Of a DNA stretch of 64,000 nt, positions 31,411 through 39,341 are shown one piece after another. The number at the start of each line of letters is the position of its first letter. The stretch's first letter is position 1. A program made the translations under genes and the position numbers. The notes under the pieces were generated by a model. That model saw only the letters and a program-made list of their open reading frames with translations, was not told the origin of the DNA and made no database searches. This DNA is from a virus: positions 186,001-250,000 of the IMG/VR virus record IMGVR_UViG_3300027816_000051, one strand, 5' to 3'.

Positions 31411-31887
31411 CTAAATCCCCCCTGTGAATATGGGGTTTGGTCTGAACTCCAATTTGTACTTTGGGTTGTAACTACCACCCGAACAATTGCTACATGAATA
31501 AGACCTACTTCTTAAACGATGGGCTTTGGATACCTTACCACAACCAACACATGTTGCAATATATTTTGCTTCGGGTGTTTCAACTACTTTACTACTATAA
31601 CAACGATGTCCATCACAACCTATTTCAATCGCTTTCGACCTCCATACATGGTTATGTTTTTGACCAGGACAAAGTGCGTGTGCAATCTCATGTAGAATAG
31701 TATTCTTTACATGACTTTCATCATTAAGTAATGTCAATACTTTGGATAGTGTAATTTGTTTAGGTCTGTATTTACAACACCCAAACCTACTTTTTGCATT
31801 GTCATACGCAAATGTCCACCCCTTAACATCTAACTTGTGTTTGTGAATTAACTTCTCTGCTAACCGTTGTGCTTTAATTAAGTCCAT
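31411..31887 (-). CDS. SprT-like zinc metallopeptidase
   Basis: 158 residues. SprT pattern: LIHKHKLDVKGWTFAYDNAK, then ILHEIAHALCPGQKHNHVWR with H-E-x2-H plus a downstream His, and a C-terminal zinc ribbon (CVGCGKVSKAHR ... YSCSNCSGG). SprT/Spartan-type proteins act on DNA-protein crosslinks or processing. Ends Gly-Gly-Ile-stop with the TAG in a GCC box. Confidence 0.88.
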   Translation of the reverse strand: MDLIKAQRLAEKLIHKHKLDVKGWTFAYDNAKSRFGCCKYRPKQITLSKVLTLLNDESHVKNTILHEIAHALCPGQKHNHVWRSKAIEIGCDGHRCYSSKVVETPEAKYIATCVGCGKVSKAHRLRSRSYSCSNCSGGSYNPKYKLEFRPNPIFTGGI

Positions 31888-31908
31888 GTTGTTTTATTTT
31901 AGGCCAAA

Positions 31909-32298
31909 CTAAATTTCACCTTCACCTGTCGTGATGTACACTCCGTAATCGATGGTGTGCAATTGTGGTACTCCATCATTGTCCATGATGTGACCATCGA
32001 ATAACCAGTTGGGTTGAACTCGTGGATTGTATCGAACCCTACGACTTTCATCCTTGTATGGTTGACCTGTGTAAATCTTGATGTCCTTACAAAGTATCCA
32101 CGCACATACTGTTTTATTACCACCATCGAAAATCTTCTGTGCTGTTTTCCTGTGGTTCTTAAATGTGCAACCTGTCATGACCAACTGATTATCTGTTGGA
32201 CTGTAATACAATACACTACCATCAGGGTGTTGTACTTTCCACTTCATGTAGTTCTTACCTCTACCGAGATTGAACCTTACTTTAATACTTTTACTCAT
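31909..32298 (-). CDS. Hypothetical protein
   Basis: 129 residues from ATG 32298 (MSKSIKVRFNLGRGKNYMKW). KWKVQHPDGSVLYYSPTDNQ and KTAQKIFDGGNKTVCAWILC; strand-rich. Similar small phage proteins exist but have no known role. Ends Gly-Glu-Ile-stop inside a GCC box (31903-31914); SprT gene follows 21 nt later on the same transcript. Confidence 0.7.
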   Translation of the reverse strand: MSKSIKVRFNLGRGKNYMKWKVQHPDGSVLYYSPTDNQLVMTGCTFKNHRKTAQKIFDGGNKTVCAWILCKDIKIYTGQPYKDESRRVRYNPRVQPNWLFDGHIMDNDGVPQLHTIDYGVYITTGEGEI

Positions 32299-32316
32299 CT
32301 TGATTGGTTTATAATA

Positions 32317-32348
32317 CAAATATAATACTAATTCTTTTATATTCCAAA
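32317..32348 (-). promoter_or_regulatory. Promoter for 32298(-)
   Basis: Minus strand TTTGG at 32348-32344 and TATATTTG at 32324-32317; box GCCAAACAAAAA at 32358. Confidence 0.85.
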
Positions 32349-32365
32349 TGTTTTTTTGCCAAACA

Positions 32366-32394
32366 AAAATCCCCCTGTGACGGGGGACCTTTTT
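32366..32394. terminator. Terminator after 32393(-)
   Basis: TCCCCC / GGGGGA stem with T/A runs on both sides; overlaps the end of the gene and directly follows a box. Confidence 0.8.
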
Positions 32395-32995
32395 ATTCTT
32401 TCAAATCAAAAATCAATTCGGTGTAATTCATCATCCCATTGGTTACGAGTGGACTATCTTTTTCTACCGAGATAACATCTCTTGCCCACGAACCAACAAT
32501 CTCATTTTCATCATCACCTCTAAAATCTCCCCCACCCATTCCGTTACCTTCACTAGTTAATAGTGGTAAAGGGTGAATTTTTACACCATCCCATCCTTGA
32601 ATTTCGGGAACTTTGTTTTTATCCACGAACATTTTTTTGGTGTGGTTTACAATGTAGGGGTATTCATCCGTTGATGACACTTTGGGTTTGATTTGGTTTT
32701 CATCATTACAAAGTGAATACAAATTTGCATCGTACTCCTTCCCTTCCGAAATGACTTTTACACCTGGTTCTTCTCCTGCGTAATCACCCGCCCACACTAC
32801 ACGACTTTTGTAATGTTCACCTCTACGGGTTAATTGTTTTTCAAAAGTTGAAACGAAGTTGTTCCCTTGATAGGAATGCTCCATCAGTTTGAGTCCGTTG
32901 TCGTACTCGTGTGAATACATCCACGCTTTAACTGTTTCGTGTTCACCCTCTTTTGGGGTGTTACCTAAAATGATTGGTTTATAATATTGTCCCAT
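32393..32995 (-). CDS. MGQYYK-family phage protein
   Basis: 200 residues starting MGQYYKPIILGNTPKEGEHE, then VKAWMYSHEYDNGLKLMEHS and RVVWAGDYAGEEPG. This N-terminus (MGQYY-x) marks a family widespread in phages and plasmids, of unknown role. The VVWAGDYA segment is typical. Confidence 0.8.
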   Translation of the reverse strand: MGQYYKPIILGNTPKEGEHETVKAWMYSHEYDNGLKLMEHSYQGNNFVSTFEKQLTRRGEHYKSRVVWAGDYAGEEPGVKVISEGKEYDANLYSLCNDENQIKPKVSSTDEYPYIVNHTKKMFVDKNKVPEIQGWDGVKIHPLPLLTSEGNGMGGGDFRGDDENEIVGSWARDVISVEKDSPLVTNGMMNYTELIFDLKE

Positions 32996-33015
32996 TGTTA
33001 TGTTGTTTTATGATA

Positions 33016-33047
33016 CAAATATAATACTGTTATTATTATATTCCAAA
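33016..33047 (-). promoter_or_regulatory. Promoter for 32995(-)
   Basis: Minus strand TTTGG at 33047-33043 and TATATTTG at 33023-33016; box GCCAACCAAGTTT at 33077. Confidence 0.85.
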
Positions 33048-33158
33048 TAATTTTTTATCTTTTTTATTGTTTTCTTGCCAACCAAGTTTTTGGATTAACC
33101 AGGGTCACCAGCAAAATGACCAGTAAAACTGGCTGTTGCAACCAGTCTGAAGCCAGGT

Positions 33159-33220
33159 GATTTTGGTTGGCACAACTTAAAGTGTTGATTTTATTAGGAT
33201 TACAGAATGCCAAACAAAAT
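33159..33220. repeat. Inverted box pair (hairpin), family 1
   Basis: GATTTTGGTTGGC (33159-33171) and GCCAAACAAAAT (33209-33220). The spacer shares TTGATTTTATT...GATTACAGAAT with the pairs at 37.83 and 40.62 kb. Upstream, 33100-33158 is rich in ACCAG/CCAGT and holds the hairpin CCAGTAAAACTGG. Confidence 0.75.
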
Positions 33221-33260
33221 TCCGATGACCAGCATCATGCGCGCAACATCTTCAAGCAAT

Positions 33261-33285
33261 AAAAAACCCCTCATTGTGAGGGGTC
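33261..33285 (-). terminator. Terminator after 33271(-)
   Basis: ACCCCTCA / TGAGGGGT hairpin, six-base T run on the minus strand. Confidence 0.9.
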
Positions 33286-34041
33286 TACTATAAACTTACT
33301 ATCTTTTTGAGGTCGTTTTCGTGTGACTTTATATTTTAATCCCACAATAATGTCGTTCTCATCTCGATATCTCATATCATATAAGTCACCATCGATAACT
33401 TTTCTACCCCAAAACTTTTTGGGTATTTCTTTTTTGAAAACAACGGCAACTCGTATACCATTGTTCAACATACTAATACAATCTGAAAAGTTTGTACCAC
33501 TAAATGAAAATGTTAAGTCGTAGTTCTTATACTTCTTAACTAACTCCATTCGTTTACCCACTTTGCTGTAGTCGTAAAACATAACATTAGGAAACAATTG
33601 CAAAATGTTTTTTCTTTTACCATCTATCTCCATATGAAAAGATTCGGGTGAAATGTCTGAAGTGTTATTTAAACGAACACTAAAGTGATAACCTTGTTTT
33701 TCTGCCTTCTTTTTTGCCGCCTCAATTTCTGCAACCATCCATTGCATGAAATACTGGCGATGTTCGAAAAACAATTTTGTTTTTTTAATTCTACTCTCAG
33801 TAATCATGTCATCTCTCATGTTCATTCGATTCATACCAGATTCGTTTAAACATAGTGCAGTACACTCCGCGTTTCTCATTGGGCAAACTTCGTAACCACT
33901 TAAGTCCGCGGGTGCGAGGTAAAGACTGTAGGTTAATTCATCATACTTGTACGCCTTAGCGTGTTTTGATGTCAGGTTAACTGAACCTAAATAATTGATT
34001 CCAGTTTCCTTTCTGGCTTGGGTTTTATTTCTGTACTCCAT
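33271..34041 (-). CDS. Gp88-like phage protein
   Basis: 256 residues from ATG 34041 (MEYRNKTQARKETGINYLGS). APADLSGYEVCPMRNAECTA then LCLNESGM and RIKKTKLFFEHRQYFMQWM, later SVRLNNTSDISPESF. The Cys cluster, Lys-Thr and Arg-x-N-x-TSDI motifs match a phage family related to 'gene product 88' of mycobacteriophages. Function unknown; the Cys set suggests a metal site. Confidence 0.75.
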   Translation of the reverse strand: MEYRNKTQARKETGINYLGSVNLTSKHAKAYKYDELTYSLYLAPADLSGYEVCPMRNAECTALCLNESGMNRMNMRDDMITESRIKKTKLFFEHRQYFMQWMVAEIEAAKKKAEKQGYHFSVRLNNTSDISPESFHMEIDGKRKNILQLFPNVMFYDYSKVGKRMELVKKYKNYDLTFSFSGTNFSDCISMLNNGIRVAVVFKKEIPKKFWGRKVIDGDLYDMRYRDENDIIVGLKYKVTRKRPQKDSKFIVDPSQ

Positions 34042-34061
34042 ATAATATTGGTTTAACAATA

Positions 34062-34093
34062 CAAATATAAAACGAATTCTTTTATATTCCAAA
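34062..34093 (-). promoter_or_regulatory. Promoter for 34041(-)
   Basis: Minus strand TTTGG at 34093-34089 and TATATTTG at 34069-34062. Confidence 0.85.
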
Positions 34094-34143
34094 TTTATTT
34101 TTATTTTTTTTCTTCAGGAGGGACCTGTTCTTCCCAGGGCGAT

Positions 34144-34168
34144 ATTGTTTGGCGGGCGCCAAACTAAT
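34144..34168. repeat. Compact inverted box pair
   Basis: ATTGTTTGGC and GCCAAACTAAT meet with only GGC between them, a near-perfect palindrome. Confidence 0.75.
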
Positions 34169-34212
34169 TTAATAGACGAACTGTGCAGCTCCTCCGCACA
34201 CATTCGAGCAAT

Positions 34213-34243
34213 AAAAAACCCCCACATTTCTGTGAGGGTTTTT
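34213..34243 (-). terminator. Terminator after 34273(-)
   Basis: AACCC(C)CACA / TGTGAGGGTT hairpin with T run on the minus strand. Confidence 0.9.
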
Positions 34244-34272
34244 CGAACCGAACATTAAATCAATATACTAAA

Positions 34273-34644
34273 CTAAAGAACCCCTTCTATTGAATGTCCC
34301 TTTTTGGTGAGGTTTTTACCTTTACGTTCATAGTTGTTGTAGCCAACCAAAAACAAATCGTCTTTGGTCCCTAACACCATCGAACCTTCAAGTTTCATTC
34401 CACCATAAGTTACTTTCAGCTTACGCATAAAATCATTGAAAGAACGCTCAAGCTGTACACCAATCTTATCGGTAGGAGGAACTGGTGCATTTTCAATGTG
34501 ATAACGAGTACCAACACGAGAAAATTTAATTCCCACCATTTCCTTTTTCTCAAAGTTTGGTAAACTCTCATTAAGGCATTCACGAATTTCGTGCAAAGAC
34601 TTCTTCAGAGAATTAGCCGTAGTCTTTCTTGGTTTTTTTATCAT
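34273..34644 (-). CDS. Hypothetical protein
   Basis: 123 residues from ATG 34644 (MIKKPRKTTANSLKKSLHEI). Basic N-terminus; KLEGSMVLGTKDDLFLVGYN near the end. No family recognised. No clear TAnnTTTG promoter upstream; 34645-34850 holds AT-rich sequence and a box at 34793. Confidence 0.65.
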   Translation of the reverse strand: MIKKPRKTTANSLKKSLHEIRECLNESLPNFEKKEMVGIKFSRVGTRYHIENAPVPPTDKIGVQLERSFNDFMRKLKVTYGGMKLEGSMVLGTKDDLFLVGYNNYERKGKNLTKKGHSIEGVL

Positions 34645-34847
34645 ATTCAAGTTTTTGAATTACAGTACAAAAGTAATAAGAATATTTTCGATAAACAACA
34701 AATATTTTCACTTTGTTCAACTTTTTTGTCAAAACCTTATACAAAAAGTGTCTTTTTTATTGGATTACAAACATTTGTGTGTTGAAAACTCCGCCAAACA
34801 AAATCTGGAGTCGTCTTCAGGATGTTACATCTTGTGAAATTTTGAGC

Positions 34848-34877
34848 AAAAAAAAGGGGTAACCTTTCGGTCACCCC
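34848..34877 (-). terminator. Terminator after 34900(-)
   Basis: GGGGT / ACCCC stem with an inner AACC/GGT pairing and eight T on the minus strand. Confidence 0.8.
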
Positions 34878-34899
34878 AATCACTAACCCTAATCCAAAG

Positions 34900-35655
34900 T
34901 TAGAAACGAAGGTTCAACTTGTCCTCATTACGACGCTTGTAGTTGTAAATGTCTTCAATCATTTCCGCGTATGATTTTTTATCACCACACATATAGATTG
35001 AACTTGGACGAAGTTTTACTTTATGTAAAAATTCTTCAAACTTAAAATCGGGTTTCTTTTCCATAATGGTAAGAATAGTACGAACAAATACCGATTTGTT
35101 GTAACCCTTTTCAAAGTAAGGTTTCAGTTGGAGTAGGTTATTCGCCCATTCTTTGGCGGTTTCCATATTACCAACAACAAACTTACCATCCGCAAAATCT
35201 TGTTTGTCACAATGACGAGTACCAGAATTTTGTAGTAACATAATTCTTTCGGTCAAAGAAAACATCGGAAACTCTTTTGAAAAATCTTCCAAAGTTTTGT
35301 AAGATTTGTTTCCTTGTTCGGAAAAACCATGAATGTAATCTTTCTTACCCCACTCTTTCATGTTCTGGTTGAACTTACGTGCGGCTTCAAAGATACCTTT
35401 CGTGGTGTTGGGGATTGAGTTGTCTACAATAAAGTAGATACCTTTACCCGCTTCTTTTGCTGCGGTTAGTCGGTGTTGTCCGTCTACAACCACATACTGG
35501 GAGTTTACAATGATTGGAACGAGTTTTAATCCGTCCTTCTTCATCGAGTCTGTAATACGCTTAACGCGTGGAGAGTCTACCTCACGATTTACATTGTGAA
35601 GTTTGAACATACCCAAATTTTGGGTGAACTTTACTTGAACATTTTTTGTACTCAT
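34900..35655 (-). CDS. ParB/Sulfiredoxin-fold protein
   Basis: 251 residues. SPRVKRITDSMKKDGLKLVP then VVDGQHRLTAAKEAGKGIYF is the ParB-like signature (Asp-Gly-Gln-His-Arg). The rest (MKEWGKKDYIHGFSEQGNKS, RPSSIYMCGDKKSYAEMIED) resembles phage ParB-like proteins with a C-terminal helical part; some have nuclease or CTPase activity. Own promoter and terminator. Confidence 0.8.
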   Translation of the reverse strand: MSTKNVQVKFTQNLGMFKLHNVNREVDSPRVKRITDSMKKDGLKLVPIIVNSQYVVVDGQHRLTAAKEAGKGIYFIVDNSIPNTTKGIFEAARKFNQNMKEWGKKDYIHGFSEQGNKSYKTLEDFSKEFPMFSLTERIMLLQNSGTRHCDKQDFADGKFVVGNMETAKEWANNLLQLKPYFEKGYNKSVFVRTILTIMEKKPDFKFEEFLHKVKLRPSSIYMCGDKKSYAEMIEDIYNYKRRNEDKLNLRF

Positions 35656-35694
35656 TTTCGTTTCTAATTTTAGATTAAAGATTTAATGTGGGTA

Positions 35695-35726
35695 CAAAGA
35701 TATAATAGTTTTTCTTTTTTTCCAAA
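35695..35726 (-). promoter_or_regulatory. Promoter for the ParB-like gene
   Basis: Minus strand TTTGG at 35726-35722 and TATCTTTG at 35702-35695. Box GCCAAACAAAATC at 35837. The 35656-36028 space otherwise holds AT-rich sequence and the terminator of the next unit. Confidence 0.85.
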
Positions 35727-35916
35727 TTTTTTTTAAAGTTTTTTCAAAAAAGTTTTTCCACATACATCTTTGACTTTGTGTATGACAAACATACTAAAAC
35801 TTTTAAGGATATTCACCAAGAATACTAGTATTTCTTGCCAAACAAAATCGTCCAGCCGTCGTCCAGTTTTCCCCCTGGCGTATGTTAAAACGAAGATTTT
35901 CAGTATTTTAGAAACA

Positions 35917-35943
35917 AAAAAAGGGATTCCGAAGAACCCCTTT
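35917..35943 (-). terminator. Terminator downstream of 36029(-)
   Basis: AAAGGG(A)TT / AACCCCTTT imperfect stem with T run on the minus strand, about 85 nt after the gene. Confidence 0.6.
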
Positions 35944-36028
35944 AGTGTGTCAAACCAAACACAAATTACAACTATGAAATGTAATCCAATAAAAAGTTAC
36001 ACATCATATTTTACATTGTCAAGTGTTT

Positions 36029-36280
36029 TTAGATTACAGGTAATACATCAAGTTCTTTACCTTTTTCTTGGTAGAACAAACTTCCACCATCATTTCCCTC
36101 ATCATCCATAGAAGGAATACATAGTGTTCCGTTGTCCAACTCAATACAAATTGGTCTCTTGTACCAACCCATAAGTTCCATTTCCTCATCGGTAAGATAA
36201 CGAACTGATTTGATAACTCGTCCCTTTAGGACTTTCTCACTTTGATTTACCCAATGGGTAGTTATTTCTTGATTTGTCAT
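36029..36280 (-). CDS. Small hypothetical protein
   Basis: 83 residues (QEITTHWVNQSEKVLKGRVI, KSVRYLTDEEMELMGWYKRP, ICIELDNGTLCIPSMDDEGN). The end resembles small phage proteins with a DDEGNDGG loop. No function known. Confidence 0.7.
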   Translation of the reverse strand: MTNQEITTHWVNQSEKVLKGRVIKSVRYLTDEEMELMGWYKRPICIELDNGTLCIPSMDDEGNDGGSLFYQEKGKELDVLPVI

Positions 36281-36295
36281 ACGAATGGTTTTTTA

Positions 36296-36326
36296 CAAAG
36301 GTATAAAGATTATTTCTTTTTACAAG
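36296..36326 (-). promoter_or_regulatory. Promoter for 36280(-)
   Basis: Minus strand -7 TACCTTTG at 36303-36296 and weak -33 ACTTGT near 36326; box GCCAATCAATAT at 36335. Confidence 0.6.
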
Positions 36327-36353
36327 TTATTTTTGCCAATCAATATTCACTGT

Positions 36354-36674
36354 TCACCATGTCTTCGGGTATCTTTCCAAAATATCTTGGGGATAGAGAA
36401 CACCATTACCATTAAGTAATACATCCTCCCACCAACGAATACCAATTTGTAAACGGGGTACTGCGAATTTTGGAATGTCATCTTGATGGACTCTAAAGAA
36501 CACATCGTTTCTTCCACCCGTTTCAGGTTCGCCTGGTGTAGGTAGTGTTTCTACTTCCTCACAATATTTTGCACGAACACCGAATTCTTGTTTTAACCAC
36601 TTTTCGAATTCCTTAATGTTGGACTTACCGATAAGAGTTGCGGGCCAAACACAAACTTGACTGAAATTTTTCAT
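36354..36674 (-). CDS. Hypothetical protein
   Basis: 106 residues (VCVWPATLIGKSNIKEFEKW, LKQEFGVRAKYCEEVETLPT, GRNDVFFRVHQDDIPKFAVP). Three-gene operon with 36676 and 36884. No family recognised. Confidence 0.7.
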   Translation of the reverse strand: MKNFSQVCVWPATLIGKSNIKEFEKWLKQEFGVRAKYCEEVETLPTPGEPETGGRNDVFFRVHQDDIPKFAVPRLQIGIRWWEDVLLNGNGVLYPQDILERYPKTW

Positions 36675-36675
36675 G

Positions 36676-36879
36676 TTACAAATAATTTAATTGACAATAA
36701 TCCTCAAGGTCAACTAATGGTATGCGACCATATTTTACGGAAGAATAATACCCTTGAGTTTCGTACCCTTTCTTCCATTGTTCGAACGCCTTACACGCCG
36801 CTCTGTGCGACTTGTAGTAAGGTACATCCCTTTCGAGTGTGAACCCATCAGGGGATAAAATTTGAATTTTCTGTGCCAT
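36676..36879 (-). CDS. Small hypothetical protein
   Basis: 67 residues (MAQKIQILSPDGFTLERDVP then YYKSHRAACKAFEQWKKGYE). Pattern 'I-x-x-DGF-x-[I/L]-x2-D-x-P-Y-x-S-x2-A-x2-A-F-x2-W' is typical of a small phage family. 1-nt gap to the downstream gene. Confidence 0.7.
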   Translation of the reverse strand: MAQKIQILSPDGFTLERDVPYYKSHRAACKAFEQWKKGYETQGYYSSVKYGRIPLVDLEDYCQLNYL

Positions 36880-36883
36880 ATGA

Positions 36884-37102
36884 TTAACGATAAAGAGTTA
36901 CATAGTCACCGAAATACTTTTCAATCACGCCAATCAAATTCTCATAATCCCCACTCATCATCTCCTCTTGAATTTTCTTGGAGTCCAAACCGAGTTGTTT
37001 CGCCCATTTTGAGGCGAGACCAATAAGAACGAACGCGTTCCCATCAGGTCCTGTGAGGTCAATCTCAATACCTCCTTGTTTTTCATCAATAGATTTTATC
37101 AT
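36884..37102 (-). CDS. Small hypothetical protein
   Basis: 72 residues (IEIDLTGPDGNAFVLIGLAS, KWAKQLGLDSKKIQEEMMSG). The DLTGPDGNAF segment recurs in phage proteins of unknown function. First gene of the operon. Confidence 0.7.
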   Translation of the reverse strand: MIKSIDEKQGGIEIDLTGPDGNAFVLIGLASKWAKQLGLDSKKIQEEMMSGDYENLIGVIEKYFGDYVTLYR

Positions 37103-37122
37103 TGTCTTGTCGTTTTATAATA

Positions 37123-37154
37123 CAAATATAAATCAGTAATTAATATAATCCAAA
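37123..37154 (-). promoter_or_regulatory. Promoter for the 37102-36354 operon
   Basis: Minus strand TTTGG at 37154-37150 and TATATTTG at 37130-37123; box GCCAATCTAATTT at 37173. Confidence 0.85.
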
Positions 37155-37218
37155 TATTTTTTTATTTTTCTTGCCAATCTAATTTCCGTCCTGAACCGTG
37201 ACTCAGAGTCCTGAGAAA

Positions 37219-37242
37219 TAAAAAAACCCCTTTCGGGGTTTC
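37219..37242 (-). terminator. Terminator after 37245(-)
   Basis: AACCCC TTTC GGGGTT hairpin, seven-base T run on the minus strand. Confidence 0.9.
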
Positions 37243-37244
37243 TC

Positions 37245-37652
37245 TTACGAGGTGTACTTGTTATAGAACACTTCCATTCGTTCCATTACCACATCTAAAC
37301 TCCAACCACTTGTGTCTTGGTCGTTCCAATGAAAGTAACCCATTTGAAATTTCTCAACACAATTAGGTATTGATTTATCGTGTACGAACTCGGGGCAACC
37401 ACCATCAACAAAATCATCTTGGTAGTTACCACGATACTCAATTACGATATCCTTACCATTGAACTTTTTGGTGTAAGTTACTTTTTGAGTATACTTTTTG
37501 GTTTGAACTTTACCCTTTCGTGTCCAACCATGTTCGGACATAAAAACATCCATTTGTTGGTTAACACTTTCTTTTATCTTAGAAAGTTCATTCTCTTTTT
37601 CCTCTTTTTGTTTTTTCAAGAAGGAATAATAATCTTTAATTGTCGTGTACAT
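37245..37652 (-). CDS. Hypothetical protein
   Basis: 135 residues: N-terminal coiled coil (IKDYYSFLKKQKEEKENELS), then TRKGKVQTKKYTQKVTYTKK and VMERMEVFYNKYTS. No domain recognised. Confidence 0.65.
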   Translation of the reverse strand: MYTTIKDYYSFLKKQKEEKENELSKIKESVNQQMDVFMSEHGWTRKGKVQTKKYTQKVTYTKKFNGKDIVIEYRGNYQDDFVDGGCPEFVHDKSIPNCVEKFQMGYFHWNDQDTSGWSLDVVMERMEVFYNKYTS

Positions 37653-37673
37653 ATGTTTATTAATTTAACACCA

Positions 37674-37705
37674 CAAATATAAAAGTATATAGAATATAAT
37701 CCAAT
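37674..37705 (-). promoter_or_regulatory. Promoter for 37652(-)
   Basis: Minus strand ATTGG at 37705-37701 and TATATTTG at 37681-37674; box GCCAAACAATTTG at 37724. Confidence 0.8.
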
Positions 37706-37826
37706 AATTTTTTTATTTTTTTTGCCAAACAATTTGGTGGATTCCAGGTCCCCGCAGCAGGAAACCAGTAAAACCAGAAGCAATGACTAGAAAAAACCAG
37801 TTGTGCAACAGCAGCAACCAGCCCTT

Positions 37827-37887
37827 GATTTTGGTTGGCGAACCCAAACCATTGATTTTATTGGGTTTACAGAATGCCAAACAAAAT
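37827..37887. repeat. Inverted box pair (hairpin), family 1
   Basis: GATTTTGGTTGGC (37827-37839) and GCCAAACAAAAT (37876-37887); inside, AACCCAA pairs with TTGGGTT around CCATTGATTTTA. The preceding 37740-37826 is ACCAG/AGCAG-rich. No gene in 37653-37977. Confidence 0.8.
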
Positions 37888-37924
37888 CACGAACAGCAGC
37901 GCAACCAGCAGCAACTTCGGAGCA

Positions 37925-37957
37925 ATAAAAAACCCCCACCTTTTGAGTGAGGGTTTT
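37925..37957 (-). terminator. Terminator after 37978(-)
   Basis: AACCCCCAC(C) / GTGAGGGTT hairpin with T run on the minus strand. Confidence 0.9.
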
Positions 37958-37977
37958 AACCAATAAAAATGAAACAA

Positions 37978-38667
37978 CTAACTCTCTGCGACCAATAGTT
38001 TTCGGTATTCTTTTTCGGTCAAGTGTCTAACCGAACCACTTTCACACTTCTTTTTCTTCTTAATAAGAACACAATCACCTTGCCGAACAATTTTCTCAAT
38101 TCCACCTTCTTTAATGTCTGTTTGAATTGTCCACGCGATTGCTTGAATAGGGGTAATCTTTTCACCAAAGTTCTCACTACTACTCAACCATTTGTCTTTG
38201 TTGTTAGTACGATAAACACTTTGTGCGTCCACCCAAATAAAATACTCCCTATCAGTTGAGGTGTCCTTACACTTTACAAAGTGAACATTATCTGGTCTAC
38301 GCCAACCAAATTCTGCACCTTCACCCCAAACATTTCCTTTTACTTCATAAAGTTCGTAGGTGTCCTCAAAGTTTTTCTTAATGAGTTCACCATTCTCACC
38401 AACCCAAAATGTTTCTTTTGAAATCGTTTCGGACTTAATAAGTGTGGGGTTCACTTCTTTGTAAATGTTTTCCAAACCCAAACAACCTACGGCGATACGC
38501 CTCTGTTCAATGTTTTGAATTTCGGTTGTAATTTCTTTGAAAGTAATAGGAACAATATCTTCCCAAATATCTTCCAAACCATTAAAGGGTGTATTACGAT
38601 ATTTTGTTTTTAATAAACGACAACCAATGTTGTAGTCAAAACGAGTGTTTTCAATTATGATTTTCAT
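37978..38667 (-). CDS. Hypothetical protein
   Basis: 229 residues (MKIIIENTRFDYNIGCRLLK; NVWGEGAEFGWRRPDNVHFV; YFIWVDAQSVYRTNNKDKWL). No family recognised. Last gene of a four-gene operon 40016-37978. Confidence 0.7.
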   Translation of the reverse strand: MKIIIENTRFDYNIGCRLLKTKYRNTPFNGLEDIWEDIVPITFKEITTEIQNIEQRRIAVGCLGLENIYKEVNPTLIKSETISKETFWVGENGELIKKNFEDTYELYEVKGNVWGEGAEFGWRRPDNVHFVKCKDTSTDREYFIWVDAQSVYRTNNKDKWLSSSENFGEKITPIQAIAWTIQTDIKEGGIEKIVRQGDCVLIKKKKKCESGSVRHLTEKEYRKLLVAES

Positions 38668-38687
38668 TTCTTTTACTTTTTAATTGT

Positions 38688-39341
38688 TTACATATCACTT
38701 TCAGTCAATACCAAAAATTGTCTTGTTAGTGAAACGAATAATGTGTTATCTACAATTTTAGGTAATACATCACTATCCACTTCTTCTGTGTTGAATTGAA
38801 ACCAATCCTCTTGTTCGCCGTCTGCGTTTTCAAATTCGTGGTTCTCAACAACATCAGTAATCTTTTCCAATAATGTATCAGAAATCTGTTCTTCCTCATC
38901 ATTGAGAATACAATCACCTTTGTAGTTAATTGAACTTCCGTCTTGACTGCCAACCAAATTAAGGACTTTGGTTCTAATAAACTCAACCTCTTTTTCTGTG
39001 AGTTCAACAACAACTTCTTCTGTAAAACTCTCTGACCATTCCGCCTGTGCAGATTTGTAATACGAGAAAGTGGGGTTTTCCTCATCATCTTCATCAAGTG
39101 TAATCTCAACACTTCCAAATTCACCAATGTAGTGTCCGTCAGAGTTCACATAAAATTCTACTCTACGGAAAACATCATCATCAAAGAAACTATCAAGTTC
39201 ACCACTCTCAACATCTTTGTTTTCTGAATTGTAAAAATTAAAGTGATAATCATTCATACTATCACCACCACAACTAAATTCCATAGTTGCGCTTGTAATA
39301 CCTAACTCTTTCCAGAGTGCGATTGCTTCATTAGTTTGCAT
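38688..39341 (-). CDS. Very acidic phage protein
   Basis: 217 residues, strongly acidic, starting MQTNEAIALWKELGITSATM then EFSCGGDSMNDYHFNFYNSE. The EFSCGGDSMN motif and the repeated acidic blocks (LDEDDEENPTFSYYK) occur in phage proteins of unknown role. Overlaps the gene upstream by 11 nt. Confidence 0.7.
   Translation of the reverse strand: MQTNEAIALWKELGITSATMEFSCGGDSMNDYHFNFYNSENKDVESGELDSFFDDDVFRRVEFYVNSDGHYIGEFGSVEITLDEDDEENPTFSYYKSAQAEWSESFTEEVVVELTEKEVEFIRTKVLNLVGSQDGSSINYKGDCILNDEEEQISDTLLEKITDVVENHEFENADGEQEDWFQFNTEEVDSDVLPKIVDNTLFVSLTRQFLVLTESDM

Noticed and set aside
34645-34850. Promoter for 34644(-)
   Set aside because: AT-rich sequence contains partial matches (for example TATTCTTATTAC on the minus strand) but no pair with acceptable spacing.
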